A stretch of 64,000 nt of DNA from Blasia pusilla (GCA_050084515.1 CM114272.1:30814001-30878000); one strand, 5' to 3'. Positions 35,834 to 47,370 are shown, numbered from the stretch's first letter. Translations and numbers: made by a program. Notes: generated by a model not told the origin, from the letters alone.

Positions 35834-36551
35834 TCAAGCTCATATAGATATCTCTAACGCCTAAATCATTTCTAAACATCTCAAACTTATCTCTAGATAA
35901 TGCCTTTGTAAAGATGTCAACAATTTGTTGATCTGTACCTATATACACAAGATCAATTTCTCCTGTAAGCAGTTTCTCTCTGATAAAATGATAGTGCACC
36001 TTCAACATGTTTTGTAGGAGCATGAAACACAGGGCTATTAGCAAGCTTGATGCTACTAATATTATATGCATATATTACACTAGGTCCTAAGTTACTAACA
36101 CCAATCTCAACAAGTAATCGATGAAGCCACACCGCCTCACATGCTACATTGGTTGCTCCTCTGTACTCAACCTCTGTTGAAGATAAAGCAACTGTAGGTT
36201 GCTTCTTTGAAGCCCAACTTATAGTTGCGCTTTCCAAAGTAAATGAATAACCAGATGTGGAGTGTCGATCAAACACGCTTCCTATCCAATCAACATCTGT
36301 GAATCCTTCTAATTGAAAACTCGGAGAAGGTTGAAATTGAAGTCTGAATTGAATAGAGAATTTCACATACCGATAATCCTCCTCACGGCATCAAGGTGAG
36401 GTTTTCGAGGTGCTTGCAAAAACTGGCTCACTAGGCCAACAGCATAGCTCAAATCTGGTCTGGTTATAGTTAGATAGATCAAACTTCCAACCATGCGCCT
36501 ATACATATTAGAATCTGCAAGCAACTCTCCTTCATCCACTCTTAGCTTCAT
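35834..36551 (-). pseudogene. copia RNase H relic
   Basis: YRRMVGSLIYLTITRPDLSY, then GFTDVDWIGSVFDRHSTSGY, ISWASKKQPTVALSSTEVEY and IREKLLTGEIDLVYIGTDQQ with VDIFTKALSRDKF follow in the usual order before the purine tract. Frames are interrupted near 36365 and 36000. It would degrade RNA in the RNA-DNA hybrid in an active element. Confidence 0.85.
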
Positions 36552-36638
36552 ACTCTGGTCCTACGGTGTAGAGATTGGCTTACAAGCCGTCATATCATAT
36601 TTTGAAAACATAGGAAGAGCATATTGTTGTTGTAGTAA

Positions 36639-37100
36639 TCACATGCTCTCTCCAACCTTGATAAACTCTATACCAAGGAAGTACTTGAGTTCTCCTAAGT
36701 CCTTCATATCAAATTCTGCTTGTAACTTAAGCTTGACTTGTTGTACCATTTCTTCAGTACTCCCAACAATCAGGAGATTGTCAACATACAACACAATGAG
36801 AACGGTATGATCTTGTCCTCTCAAGACATATAACAAGGAGTCAGAATCACATACCCTAAAACCCAATTCTTGTGGAAAGTATATAATCGTGCCATACTAA
36901 GCTCTTGGAGCTTGTTTGAGCCCATATAGAGCTTTATTCAACCTGCATACGCGAAATAGAAACTTGGGATGCTCATATCCATGTGATTGAGTCATATATA
37001 CCTCCTCGTATAGATCTCCATTCAAGAAGGTATTCTTGACGTCCATATGATGTAATCTCCACTTCTTACCAACTACAACTGCAACCAATAACTCGTAGTC
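36639..37100 (-). pseudogene. copia reverse transcriptase relic, YVDD changed to YVDN
   Basis: HHMDVKNTFLNGDLYEEVYM and CRLNKALYGLKQAPRA are standard copia RT blocks. The catalytic YVDD box reads LYVDNLLIVG: the second Asp is Asn (AAT at 36779-36777 on the minus strand). A stop separates the two blocks near 36897. The enzyme cannot be active. Confidence 0.88.
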
Positions 37101-38064
37101 ACCATCTTTGCAACAAGGCTAAATATTTCCTCATAATCGATGCCATATTGTTGTGCATAGCCCTTAGCCACCGATCTCTCTTTGTATCTGTTAAATGTAC
37201 CATCTTCATTGCGTTTGATTTTGTAAATCCATTTGCAACCAATAGCTTCCTTACCGGAAGGTATATCAACCAGCTCTCATGTCTGTTGATGTCTTAATGA
37301 AGCAAGCTCTTCCTCCATAGCTTCAATCCATTTGACTTTACTTGTAGCTTCTTCAAAACAACTCGGCTCCTGTTCTTGAAGGGTAGTCATCATATATGCA
37401 TCATGTGTCGCAAGAAAACCTTCATTTATGAATCTATGAACTGGATGTATAACTCTACTTGATCTACGAAGTTGTTGTTTAGAGTAGATGTCTTTGACAC
37501 CTGACTCGAGCTCTAACTAGTGTCAACAGACTTAATACTTATTCTTCTCGTCCATGGATTCACAAATTTAACTGATGAATCTAGGACCTCTCTTAATCCT
37601 GCACTAGTACTTGGGGAAGTTGAAGACAATGTCTATTGGTTTACAATCATATTCTCCCCCTCAACAGACGAGTTTAGAGGTGGAATACGCTCACATGGAG
37701 CATACCATGACTTTAGCTCATCAAAGACAACATCCCGACTAATAATAAGCTGCCTAGAGGATGGAATGTAGCACTTATATCCCTTAATTCCATCAGCATA
37801 GCCAATGAAGATACATCTTTCAAACTTGGGGTCTAATTTCTGACGTCTCTCAGAAGGAACATGAGCATAACAAATGCAGCCAAATACTTTCAAGAAGGAA
37901 AAATCAGGTTTACTTCTTGTGAAGACTTTGAATGGAGTTTTATCATCAACTCCTGTTGTTGGAGTTCGGTAGATTAAGAAGAATGCACATGCTACAGTCT
38001 CTGCCGAATACACCTTAGGCATGTTCTTCTCATTCAGCATAGCTCGGGCCGCTTCAACAATACG

Positions 38065-38574
38065 TCAATTCTTCCTCTCAACCACTCTATTTTTTTGTGG
38101 AATATAACGGCAAGTCACTTGACGTTGGATGCCATTCTGACGTAAATAGTCATCAAACTCTGTTGAAAGATACTCTCCTCCTCCATCACAACGCAATTTC
38201 ATAATGTGTTCTCTAGTCTGCTTCTCTACTAGAACTTTGAATGTTTGGAATAGTGAGAATACCTCTGACTTGGCTTTCAAAAAGTATACCCATATATTCC
38301 CAAAGAAGTCATCAATAAATGAAATAAAGTATTGGCAATCACTAAGACTATGTTGTGATGATGTCCACACGTCAGTGTGGATCAACTCCAATATCTTGGA
38401 TACTCTTCTACCTTGCTTTGGAAAAGGAAATCTAGCTTGTTTCCCAAATTGGCGAGCAGGACATATCTCTAACGTAGTAGGACTCGCTAATTTAGGGAGT
38501 CCTATTACTATATTAGATGATGAAAGACTCTGTAATCTTTGAAGATTCATATGTCCAATTCTTTTATGCCACAC
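38065..38574 (-). pseudogene. copia integrase relic
   Basis: MWHKRIGHMNLQRLQSLSS is the GAG-pre-integrase zinc-binding region; its downstream Cys pair is damaged (CPARQFGKQ). Core motifs are LELIHTDVW (first Asp), MKLRCDGGGEYLS (second Asp; normally SDNGGEY) and RVVERKN (Glu). The DDE set thus remains but the frame ends early. The C-terminal part continues at about 38040-37633 (AETVACAFFLIYRTPT and FKVFTRSKPDFSFLKVFGCI). Confidence 0.88.
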
Positions 38575-38589
38575 ATTTAGATCTGTGAC

Positions 38590-39033
38590 TTATTGGCCGG
38601 TTTGACCATACATTGCTCCTTGAATCTCTAGCATAGAAACATCCAATTCGAATATTCTGCTAGATCTAGTTCCTTTGGCTATTGTAGTCCGGTCATCCAT
38701 TATTTCAATGAAACAACCATCTGCATTAAACTTCACTTGATAACCCTGTTCTACTATTTGTCCTACAGAGATCAGGTTTCTTGCAATGGTAGGAACAAAG
38801 AGAACATTTCCAAGAGCACAAAGACCATCTGATGCTATTGGAACTTTACCGGTATGCATGATATGATGTTGAGTGTCATCTCCTGTGAGCACAATTGCAA
38901 GATCTTTCACCGGCTTCAAACTATGGAACCATTTAGCTTCTGAGGTCATGTGATTTGATGCGCTAGAGTCAATGTACCAATCTACTGTCGAGTCTTTCTT
39001 GACCATTGCTCTCATATGATGAGTCATGACCAA
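38590..39033 (-). pseudogene. copia aspartic protease relic
   Basis: WYIDSSASNHMTS stands where the active-site DSGASNHM is expected. The catalytic Asp is kept but the Gly of DSG has become Ser (GGC to AGC). ALGNVLFVPTIARNLISVGQ is the usual downstream segment. The enzyme would cleave the polyprotein; the Gly-to-Ser change probably inactivates it. Confidence 0.85.
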
Positions 39034-39354
39034 GAGATGCTCCGTTTGTAAATGTTGTTGTTCTTGGTACTACTCTTAGTGTTGTTGCTCTACATACTTT
39101 TGTTGCTGCAAGGCTCTTGTTCTCATATCTGCCTTCTTCTTGAAGAAAAACTTTGCATAGTGATCCTTTATCCCATAGTAACTGCAAGATCCAAGGGCCC
39201 TCTGTTGTTGACCTCGACCCCAACGGTTTCCACCATCACCACCTTGTGATTGTGTTTGGTATTGGTTTGTAGTTGATTGAGTGACGTTATATAGAGTGTC
39301 TCTTCCTCCATATGCTTGATATCCACCACGACCACAAAATTTTCCGCCACATTT

Positions 39355-39997
39355 CTAGCCTCTGTTTGATCCATAACATGCAAATAGCGCACTCTCTTGC
39401 AGACTAGACGAGCTACCGCCGCCTACTAGGAGCATCTCTTCACTAATTAATAGAGGGACTAACTCTTGAAAGGTTGGATACTCTTCTCTCATAGAGATAG
39501 AGGTCTCAAAGGACTTGTAATCCTTTGGAAGGTCTTGAAAAGTAAACAAAATTAGATCATCATCTTCTACTCTCATTCCAATACTATTCAACTAATCAAC
39601 AATATTTCTGATACTCAAAATATAATCATTGATGTTCTACGATCCTTTCCTTACTTCGTTCAATTGCTATTTCAATTGAAGCTTTTTGGCCTTTGTAGAT
39701 GTCTAGAATAGCTTTTCCAATGCATCCTAGCCCTCCTTCAAAGTATCAACATCTTGAATGTGACCTATCATTGGCGAATTGATCGTTATTAAAATGTAGT
39801 GGATTACTTGCCTTGCGCGTTTATTCCAAGCGCGAATATTCAAGTCTATTGAGTCACCATTCTGGCTTTGCCTCATCACTTAAAACAAGCTCCCATAGTT
39901 TTTGATCCATGAGAAATTTTTTCATGCGAAACTTCCAGACATTGTAATTCTGCTTATCTAGCTTCTCGCATGTGATTGCTGTTGAGGAATACTCCAT
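39355..39997 (-). pseudogene. copia gag relic
   Basis: From the ATG at 39995-39997 the minus strand gives MEYSSTAITCEKLDKQNYNV followed by WKFRMKKFLMDQKLW, the standard copia gag N-terminus, then a TGA and frameshifts. ISEEMLLVGGGSSSSLQESA near 39450-39400 is the C-terminal gag linker. The zinc knuckle just downstream (CSYYGIKDHYAKFF) has lost key Cys/His positions. Gag would form the particle that packages element RNA. Confidence 0.8.
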
Positions 39998-40502
39998 GAC
40001 AAACGATTTTACTCACGAAACGTAATTTCATGCTCTCCTACTGCTCCAATTGAAGCATAAATCACTCCTACATAGAAATCGACCTGAAATTTGCCAAAAT
40101 TGATCAACTGTATGAATGAACTAGTTGAAATTGGCCCGTAGAGAGCAAACTACACAACTTTTCTTCCTTAATTGCATTTCCTACACTAAAATTGCTACTG
40201 CATAAGCTCAGAATTTCAAAATCAAGCGATTTTGGGTGCGTTGGAAAGCTCTCAACGAGCTTTACAAGATGGCTAAAACCAGCCTTAGATTTTTTATCTA
40301 GCTGCTGCGGAACCAGAAGGCTAAATCGACGGACAAAAACCCTCAAAAATGCCTCCAAAGTTTTATCATTGTCAAAGCTCCACTTGAAATCTGCACCCAC
40401 TGAGCTCTGAAAAAAATTTCCTTCTCCCAAACTGAAATTGTGCCTTCTTTTGCCTCTCTTATCTCCTCAACCATCAAAAATTTCAAGTGATGTTCTCCTA
40501 TA

Positions 40503-40514
40503 GCTATGATACAA
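40503..40514 (-). promoter_or_regulatory. decayed initiator-Met tRNA primer binding site
   Basis: TTGTATCATAGC on the minus strand differs in a few positions from the standard copia primer site and sits directly next to the 5' LTR. Confidence 0.75.
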
Positions 40515-40823
40515 TATGAAAAATTGCTAAAGAAGCATAATTGGTGGAAAACGGCTCTCACACTCACACTCCACCATGGAGAACGAAATTTGCAATGAGA
40601 GAATAAGTGGAGGTTGATCCCCTTCTCAATTATATAGGGTATGTACAAGCAACCCTAACCCTAACTTTAACAATAGTCTCGAGTTAGACTAATTGTGATT
40701 AACTAACGCTAGTTAAGATAATCGTGCTTAACTGACTAACCAATATTAAGCTTCCCTACTTCGTGTAAGTACCAAATGTAGCAGTTCAGGTGTCTTATGA
40801 GCTTGACTGCAATTCAATCTTCA
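40515..40823 (-). repeat. copia 5' LTR
   Basis: Partner of 35521-35823. It ends (plus strand) with CAATCTTCA at 40823. The minus-strand primer binding site adjoins at 40503-40514 (TTGTATCATAGC, a decayed form of TGGTATCAGAGC). A TATATAA-like sequence on the minus strand lies near 40640. Confidence 0.88.
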
Positions 40824-41318
40824 ATATCTTAGCCATGTGATGAGTGATACAATAAGTCAGATGATGAGCAGACATAGGAGGATATAGAGAAGGGAGAGAG
40901 AATGAGGACAAGGGGGCAATGGGTCGCAACATCATCAAACATTGGGACCATGCTCAATCAATGTAGGAGGACCACATGAGAGCAATGCCAGTTCCATCCT
41001 CCACCGCCATGATGTTAATGATGACGTAATTTATCTCTATCAACACTATGATACATTAAGCCACATGCCACTATAGATGCAGTCAATAGCCATCTCCCCT
41101 AGCATGAGAAACCATCATTAGTTGGTCATGGTTATAATATGGATTAGATATGCTAAAGGAGAAGCAAAAGGATAAGTAAGATACAAGAAACAAATGAAGA
41201 TAATAAAGGGCCCATAAGTAAAAGAAAATTGAATCTTGGCAAAGAAGAAGAGGATGGGACCCATCCATCAGTGATTCACTAGGGAGATAAAAATAGTAGG
41301 TGGTGTAAGATAAGGATA

Positions 41319-41352
41319 ATAGAGGGCATAAGCCAAGGCTTATGCCCTCTAT
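41319..41352. repeat. perfect hairpin, 16-bp arms, 2-nt loop
   Basis: The left arm ATAGAGGGCATAAGCC is the exact reverse complement of the right arm, with AA between them. No T-run follows, so a terminator role is not supported. Confidence 0.85.
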
Positions 41353-41493
41353 CAATGATTCTCATTCTCATAAGAATATAAGAATATATGTATTCTTGAG
41401 TACTCCCAACAATTTACCACACACTCATTAGAACAAGGATCTTTGATAGATAGAACTAGCTAACCACTTTCCCATATAGTAGTAAACAAGGGC

Positions 41494-41545
41494 GTACTAG
41501 TAGGTAAATAGTATATATATATACTTACTATTTACCTACTAGTAC
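41494..41545. repeat. perfect hairpin, 20-bp arms, AT loop
   Basis: Arms 41494-41513 and 41526-41545 are exact reverse complements around a 12-nt TA-rich loop. A wider, looser pair links TATTCTTGAGTACT near 41390-41403 with AGTACTCAAGAATA at 41541-41554. Confidence 0.85.
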
Positions 41546-43054
41546 TCAAGAATATATATATATATAGATAGACAATCAACGGTACATGCAACGGCCCTAT
41601 AGCTAGATGCCCTTATATTGTAAATTATGGACACTCATTAAGAAAAATCTCATTATTTGTATCACAACACATGCTTCTCTTTCATTTTGTGTGCTTATTA
41701 ATTATGCACAACATTCCAAAAAAATGAAAAATCGAAATATTTTTTAACAAGATAACTTATGAAAAAATTTGAAAAGTCACATTCAAGTATCATGTTGCTT
41801 TGACAACCACAAATAGTTACAAAAGAGTAGGTATCATGTGAATGTCCAAAAATTGACCTTAACAATTGCTCGACATCAATACACATAGTTTGTTTTTGTG
41901 AATGAATTATTAGTCGTTGTCTTGTGTCTCTCAAGTGGCAAATGATCAAGGAGAATGCCTCTTGTCATGGAGGATGTAATAAAATTCAATATTGTAACAT
42001 CACTCTTATGTTAAAACAAGGTATATCCCAATTTTTGGCCTATTTGATTACATGTACAAAATCAAGTTAGAATAAATCAAATGTATTTTGATGTAGGTAT
42101 AACCAATCACTTCATCCACCAATTTGAATTGGTTGGAGTTTGATAGATTAACCTATGAAGCCATGATGACTATTTTCATGGCTATAATTGATTGATGCAG
42201 ATGGTTCATCCTATGTTGAGGAAAACATTTGGTCCTAGATTGTAGAAAAGAATGGAGAACAAAAGGCCCAAAAAGTTCCCATTGTCATTCCAGTTATTCA
42301 ATTATTGGCACAAAGTTCATATGGTTGTCGAATAGGCATTTAAAAAAATTTGGTGCATTGTAAGAAAATTATCTTTAGAATATAGTAGGAGAAGACTTAC
42401 CAAGGAGAACATTATGTTGATATAATCTTATTAAGTAGATCATATTAATATTGTGTTGATGTTCAATATTTGAATATCCTTGTAAATTCAAAAATAGACT
42501 TTAGTCAAATTGAGTGGCTTCTATTTTGAAATTCTCCATTTTTCCTTCTCTGATTCTTGGTAGTTCCAATAGACTTACTAATTTATGTCTATCAATCTTT
42601 GGAAATTTCAATTCAAAAATTAATTATAATAAGCCAACTCCCAATAACAACCAATTGTAAACTATTGAGTATTCAGGGTAAATAATTTAATTCCTCCAAG
42701 AAGATTTAGGTCCAACATTCCTACTCTCTAGCCAAACAACAAGAGAAACCTCCTCTTTCGAAACTAGTTTGACTAAGATCCATATTGTCATTACAAGGCC
42801 CTTGTAGCATTCTAAGAACCATACTTTATCCCATTTATCATTGGAATACTACGAGCTAGCAGATACTCTCATGGGATGATTGCCTTCCAGAGGATTTAAA
42901 TGGTAAAATGTAAGGGCATCTCCATCTAAAGGCCCTACATCGGCAAGATTTATTGCCAATGCATGGACTCCAAGGCGGTTGAAGGGCCCATTAAACATAT
43001 CCAAGGAGTATCCCATTGCCACACTATATACGTCCTTCCTAGCCCTATAGCGGC

Positions 43055-43363
43055 CACGGTTGCACAAAAATTGACAAGTCTATCCCTAATATAAACATGG
43101 ACGGACAAGTTTGGACATGTCTGCGGATTGAAAGAGGTAGGACCCACAATTTTTGCTCATGGTAGGAGATAGGACCAGGGCACGAGTGGCAAGAAGGGGA
43201 GGAGGGAGTGGGAAGGAAGGGGGAGAAAGCAACAAGTAAGCACAAATTTAACATGGAGGCAAGTGGAGGGAGACAAGAAAGGGGGATATGGGGCCCATAT
43301 GGACAAGTCTTTTGATATAATGGACAACTCCGCACACACGGACTTTGTCCATATGCAATCTTG
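43055..43363. mobile_element. hAT-like MITE, copy 3 (about 310 bp)
   Basis: It runs from CACGGTTGCACAAAAATTG to TATGCAATCTTG, collinear with copy 1 (same length; GGACAAGT and GGACATGTC subterminal words; GTGGGACCCACA-like centre). Right flank CCTATAAT resembles CCTATAGC found a few bases left of the left end, a decayed 8-bp duplication. The left boundary is uncertain by a few bases. Confidence 0.75.
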
Positions 43364-44600
43364 CCTATAATAGGAAATGGACTAGTGACAACTAATGCAC
43401 TATTGTCCCCTATGCTACTTATGGCAACACTCCACTCACTTGCGTTTGGAGTTTCTTTTGATAATGTTAAGCTTTAAATTATTAGAGTTTCGTTTGCATC
43501 CTTGGTGCTTGAAAGGAATTGAGTTGCAAAGTGAAGATCCACCCCATATCATTGTGATGACGTACGAGAAACCGCCCCCATTCAATGTCCACAAGAATCC
43601 ACAAATTTTCCAAATTGAAGACTATATGTGCTCTCCCACTCTCATTTCCTCGCGTGTACCGGAGTGGTGGATACGATTCAATTTTCCCATTTGAACCACG
43701 ACCATACCTTCCAAAGGGCTCCTTTTTGCCAAGTCCGAAAAAAAAAATTGGGCATATAGAATCACTTGCAAGGACGGATCGAGCTAATTTTGGAGCTCCC
43801 AACCATAAGATCTAGGGCCAATCCACTTCTTATAGTGGGGTGCAGATGCCCTAATATTCTTCCCCATTAGCTCGATTCCCCAATTATTTATTTATACTAA
43901 GGATAAACCAAGAGGGAGAGGCAAAAATACTATGTTGGGAATAATATTGGAGATAGTATTTTCATTCCAATTATCCTTCTAATTGGATCTCATCTTTATT
44001 TCCCATTTAATTTAAAAAGATTTCAATCCCATATTTGGTTGTGACTATCAATAAATCTCACTCCCCAACATTGCCAACCATGGGTATTTATTTCTTTAGA
44101 CAAGTGTAGTTTTTTCAATGGAGAAATGTATATTATTATGGGAGAGTGCATTCTTGATTTACAAACACTTCCTATTTGACACCCGACAATAGGAAAGCAA
44201 GAAAATTTTTAACATATTAAAAAAAAAAAATTTTGAATTTATATATAACATCATTAATCCTTTCTCTTCACATATTATAAATTAAAAAAATTTCAAACAA
44301 CTTACTTTACACGTACAAAACAAAAAATTAAATTCCAAAATGAAACAAAATATATTCTTGCCCAGGATATATTTTCTCTATTACTTATGACTGTTTATCC
44401 ATTTGAGAAAATGGTGTTTATGGATATGACGTTGGAGTGACGAAGTGATGAGTGAGAAAGAGCATAGGCTAGGAACGTTGGAAAAAAGGACTCCAACCTG
44501 GAGTGCGACGCAAGGAAATATAAGAAGTCAACGAAAATAAAATACTATGAAAAAATATGTGATTTTCCCAGAGCAAAGGCAAATGATGTTGTGCTTACCT
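43364..44600. other. intergenic DNA, no gene recognised
   Basis: Mixed composition to about 43850, then very AT-rich. The open frame at 43395-43694 has no motif I can assign. Confidence 0.4.
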
Positions 44601-45255
44601 TCTCAATCGTGTCATGACAAATCGTCCGTGTGAGTAGAGCGAAAAAAGAAAGAAAGGGAGGAAGGGAAAAAAAAGGGAGAAGGGTGGGGGTTAATGTTCA
44701 CGTCCTTAGAGAGGACGCAACAAGTTGTTGTAGGATAAGAGTGGCACGTCGTTGGAAACGGAAAGCGTTCACTCGCAGGAGAGTCTGCTGTTGTACGTGT
44801 GGAGGGAGGAAGGAGGAGCATCGTAAGCGGTCGCGATGTGGATGGTCAATGCGAAATCCGGAAGGTGGAACTGCGCTGCGCTGCGCTACGGTTTCGCGCC
44901 CGTCTTCTCGATCTCAAAGTGTATCAGGGTCGATCACAACGTTCCGAGCAGCCAATGATGAGTCTACGATGTGGCCAATTGGAGGGCGGATCCAGACGTT
45001 CGATTCACAGCTAGGACGGTAGCCAGATTCAAATGCAAAGCTGGAAGTCAAACGCCTGTGAGTTGACGAATGTATATACAGAACAAGGGAGGAGGATATT
45101 GAGACGAGAATCTAACTCGAATCCAGCAGTCGAATATAATCCAGTAGGATCATTCACGCAGACGATCGATGCACACCATCGCGGAGCCGATGTGTCCACT
45201 TCCTGTCGTTTCTTGACATCGTCACTCGTCCCATCCACCGAACCGCCCCGCCCTT

Positions 45256-45405
45256 CTATGATCTTTAAGGTAATTCCTGCGAAAACCGCATGGTCTTTGT
45301 CACCTTAAATAGCGAAGTAGGCAAATCAGGTCTATGATCTTGAAGCTAATTCTTGCGAAAACATGGTCGTCATCACCCTGAATGGCGAAGTAGGAGAAAA
45401 AAAAA
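45256..45405. repeat. two direct repeats, 76-bp period
   Basis: CTATGATCTTTAAGGTAATT at 45256 is repeated as CTATGATCTTGAAGCTAATT at 45332. Both are followed by CTGCGAAAAC/TTGCGAAAAC and end in GCGAAGTAGG. Similarity covers the whole unit with scattered substitutions. Confidence 0.75.
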
Positions 45406-45422
45406 CAGGCGAGGCGATCAAG

Positions 45423-45489
45423 CTGCTCCCACTTTGCTTGACCTTATCAAGCAAAACGGGCTTGATAAGGTCAAGCAAAGTGGGAGCAG
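45423..45489. repeat. perfect 30-bp inverted repeat, 7-nt loop
   Basis: Arm 45423-45452 (starting CTGCTCCCACTTTGC) is the exact reverse complement of 45460-45489; the loop is AAAACGG. A hairpin this long and free of mismatches is unusual in this decayed neighbourhood. No target duplication was recognised. Plant miRNA precursors normally have mismatches, so a young inversion duplicate or foldback is as likely. Confidence 0.92.
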
Positions 45490-46530
45490 ATCCTGCCTCA
45501 GATAACCCCTCGCACCGTGGATAACTGTGACGCTGCGTTACACACACCTCGGGCGCTAACGCCAAGCACGGAGCCTGGATAGGCTCGATGCACGTACGAG
45601 GCTCATGGACGATGGATCGCAGCAAGTGGACGCATGTGTGTATCTATCTATTCCTCTTTAAGGAAAGCCGTGTTTTAGAATGCAGAGCCGTGTTACTAAT
45701 GATGAGGGGCGGAAAGTGAATGTGCGTCTCCTTGCTTGCATGTCGTCGTTTTCGCAGGTCGTACCGTGATCCGTGGAATCAACTGGTCCGCGACTCCACG
45801 TTTTCCAATTCCCGAAAGCAGATTTCTCAGAAACAGCGCAGCGCCGCAGAGTAGCCAAGAAAGATTTGCCGGAAGAGAGGCGGTGCCAACGCACGATACT
45901 AAGAAGGATAACAAGCGACGGCATCGAATTATCAGTCCCAGCGTTTCGCAGAGCCGCGCTACACCACAAGACCTACAACGCGAAGCGCATGGCTCGCAGC
46001 ACGGACATTTGCTAATACGGTAGCAGACCTCCTCCAGGCATCTCAATCGACGTTTTGACATAGGTTAGACACAACTTATCGGATGTACTCCCGCGTCGTT
46101 CTCCCATCAGTACGTACTGCTCTCTCTCCCGCTGCGCAGGCGCTTGCACTGCCCGCCCTTCGAGACCTTCACCGAACGAAGCAGACATCGCGAGAAACAC
46201 TGAGGCGCAATTGGCATCGTCGCAAGGCGGAACTGAAATTAAAAGTAAGCGGAATGCGAGACTCGACTCAGATGTAATAAAGTTGTCTTCTTCTTCCCGA
46301 CAGGAGATCGTTCTGGTTGTAAGTGCACGGATCCTGCGAAGAAAAGGCATGGATCGTAGGAAAGCAAAAGGAAGGCGCCATGCAAAGAAAGAGGGAGGAC
46401 GAATCCATCGAGGAAGTGACGAACCTCAAAAAATTTGCATGAAAACCCATCAGAAAAACAAAAGAAGGGAACTCAGAGCGTCTAGTATCCAAAAAGAACT
46501 CAGAGAATCAAGTATCGAAAAGAAAAGGGG

Positions 46531-46880
46531 GCATTCCCCTGTAGACTAAACAGCAGAAACAGAGGAAGAATCGAGCTTACACAAAAACGAAAATAAAATA
46601 AAGTGACGGGAACCCCATAAGGACTAGACCCCTCCGGCTACTCCAAGATAAACTAAGGCGTGTCTGCACGGACTGCCATCATTTAATTAATTCCTTACGA
46701 GTAAAAAGAGAAGATGCACTTCGATAAAAACGAGTGATGGGAAGTACAAAAGAGGGGGACTCAAAGAGTCAAAAAGGCCACAACAGGACCAGAAAAGGAA
46801 GAAGGGGGCATTCCCCCCTCTAACCACGAAACTCACCAACAGCAGAGACAATATCAGCAACAACAAGAGAGCTATGACTA
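46531..46880 (-). repeat. retroelement 3' region with duplicated GGGGGCATTCCCC motif
   Basis: Two similar segments, AAAGGGGGCATTCCCC followed by CTAA and ACAGCAGA, occur at about 46524-46560 and 46803-46850. They lie at the 3' side of the retroelement frame that ends here on the minus strand and look like a tandemly repeated 3' end. Function inferred from position only. Confidence 0.4.
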
Positions 46881-47370
46881 CTACTAAGTGGGCCTCTAGC
46901 GCCGGCGTCTCCCACAGCCTGAGCCCGCCGCAAAATCCCATTAGCCTGGCACGCTGCAACGCGCTATGGAGACCCGCTTGTCTGTCAATACTGAGAATCA
47001 GAGCTAAGGACAACCCATTTCTCGAGTGGAGATGATGGGCGCAGTCCGTAAGGAACGAGTCGAACCTCTCCCCCATAGCCCCATACATCTCTATGGCCAG
47101 GGGGATGAAGATGTGTCCCTCGTGTAGTCGACTGTAGATATGTGTCTTCTTCGCCGCCGCCGCCGCTCCTTGTAGCATTCGCCCTTGGGCCACCACTTGG
47201 GCTCGCACTGCCTCCCGCGTAGGATCTGTGACTACCACGTCCGCCACAACCACCTCAGCCTCATGTGTCATGTAGAGATCGGCACGAATGAGGGAATCCC
47301 GCATGGAGTAGTGCCTCTCTCTCTGCACATGGAAGCCACTCTCCCGAGCAATACGAGTCCTATGCCCCAC
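46687..47370 (-). pseudogene. retroelement C-terminal region, putative
   Basis: On the minus strand the segments VVVADVVVTDPTREAV, KKTHIYSRLHEGHIFIPLAI, EMYGAMGERFDSFLTDCAHH and IDRQAGLHSALQRARLMG resemble, from memory, the region after the reverse transcriptase in some non-LTR elements (the expected pattern is K.Y....G..F.P.A.E..G and an RQ...ALQRA end). A hydrophobic run of Leu and Val after residue 150 is out of character and probably non-coding. The upstream reverse transcriptase is not found. The assignment is tentative. Confidence 0.4.

Larger units (their letters stand above)
35521..40823 (-). mobile_element. full-length decayed Ty1/copia retrotransposon
   Basis: Two LTRs (35521-35823 and 40515-40823) enclose, on the minus strand, primer site, gag, protease, integrase, reverse transcriptase and RNase H in the copia order. 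A purine-rich tract (GAGGGGGAG) abuts the 3' LTR at about 35826-35834. The LTRs differ at many positions and the coding region carries stops, frameshifts and altered catalytic residues, so it is an old insertion. No matching 5-bp target duplication was found (ACTTA left, ATATC right). Confidence 0.92.
40824..43054. other. AT-rich intergenic DNA with two perfect hairpins
   Basis: No gene recognised. Two perfect inverted repeats lie at 41319-41352 and 41494-41545, annotated separately. TATATA runs flank the second one. Confidence 0.5.
44601..46530. other. GC-balanced island without a recognisable gene
   Basis: Base composition is clearly less AT-rich than both sides. Open frames occur on both strands, mutually overlapping and none with a known domain. 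Two features stand out: a 76-bp-period direct repeat (45256-45400) and a perfect 30-bp inverted repeat (45423-45489). It could hold non-coding exons, an undetected gene or part of a retroelement 5' to the relic at 46880. Confidence 0.4.

Noticed and set aside
45658-46061. Cysteine-rich open frames overlapping on both strands
   Set aside because: Opposite-strand frames shadow each other, neither has a known domain, and no splice or start context favours one.
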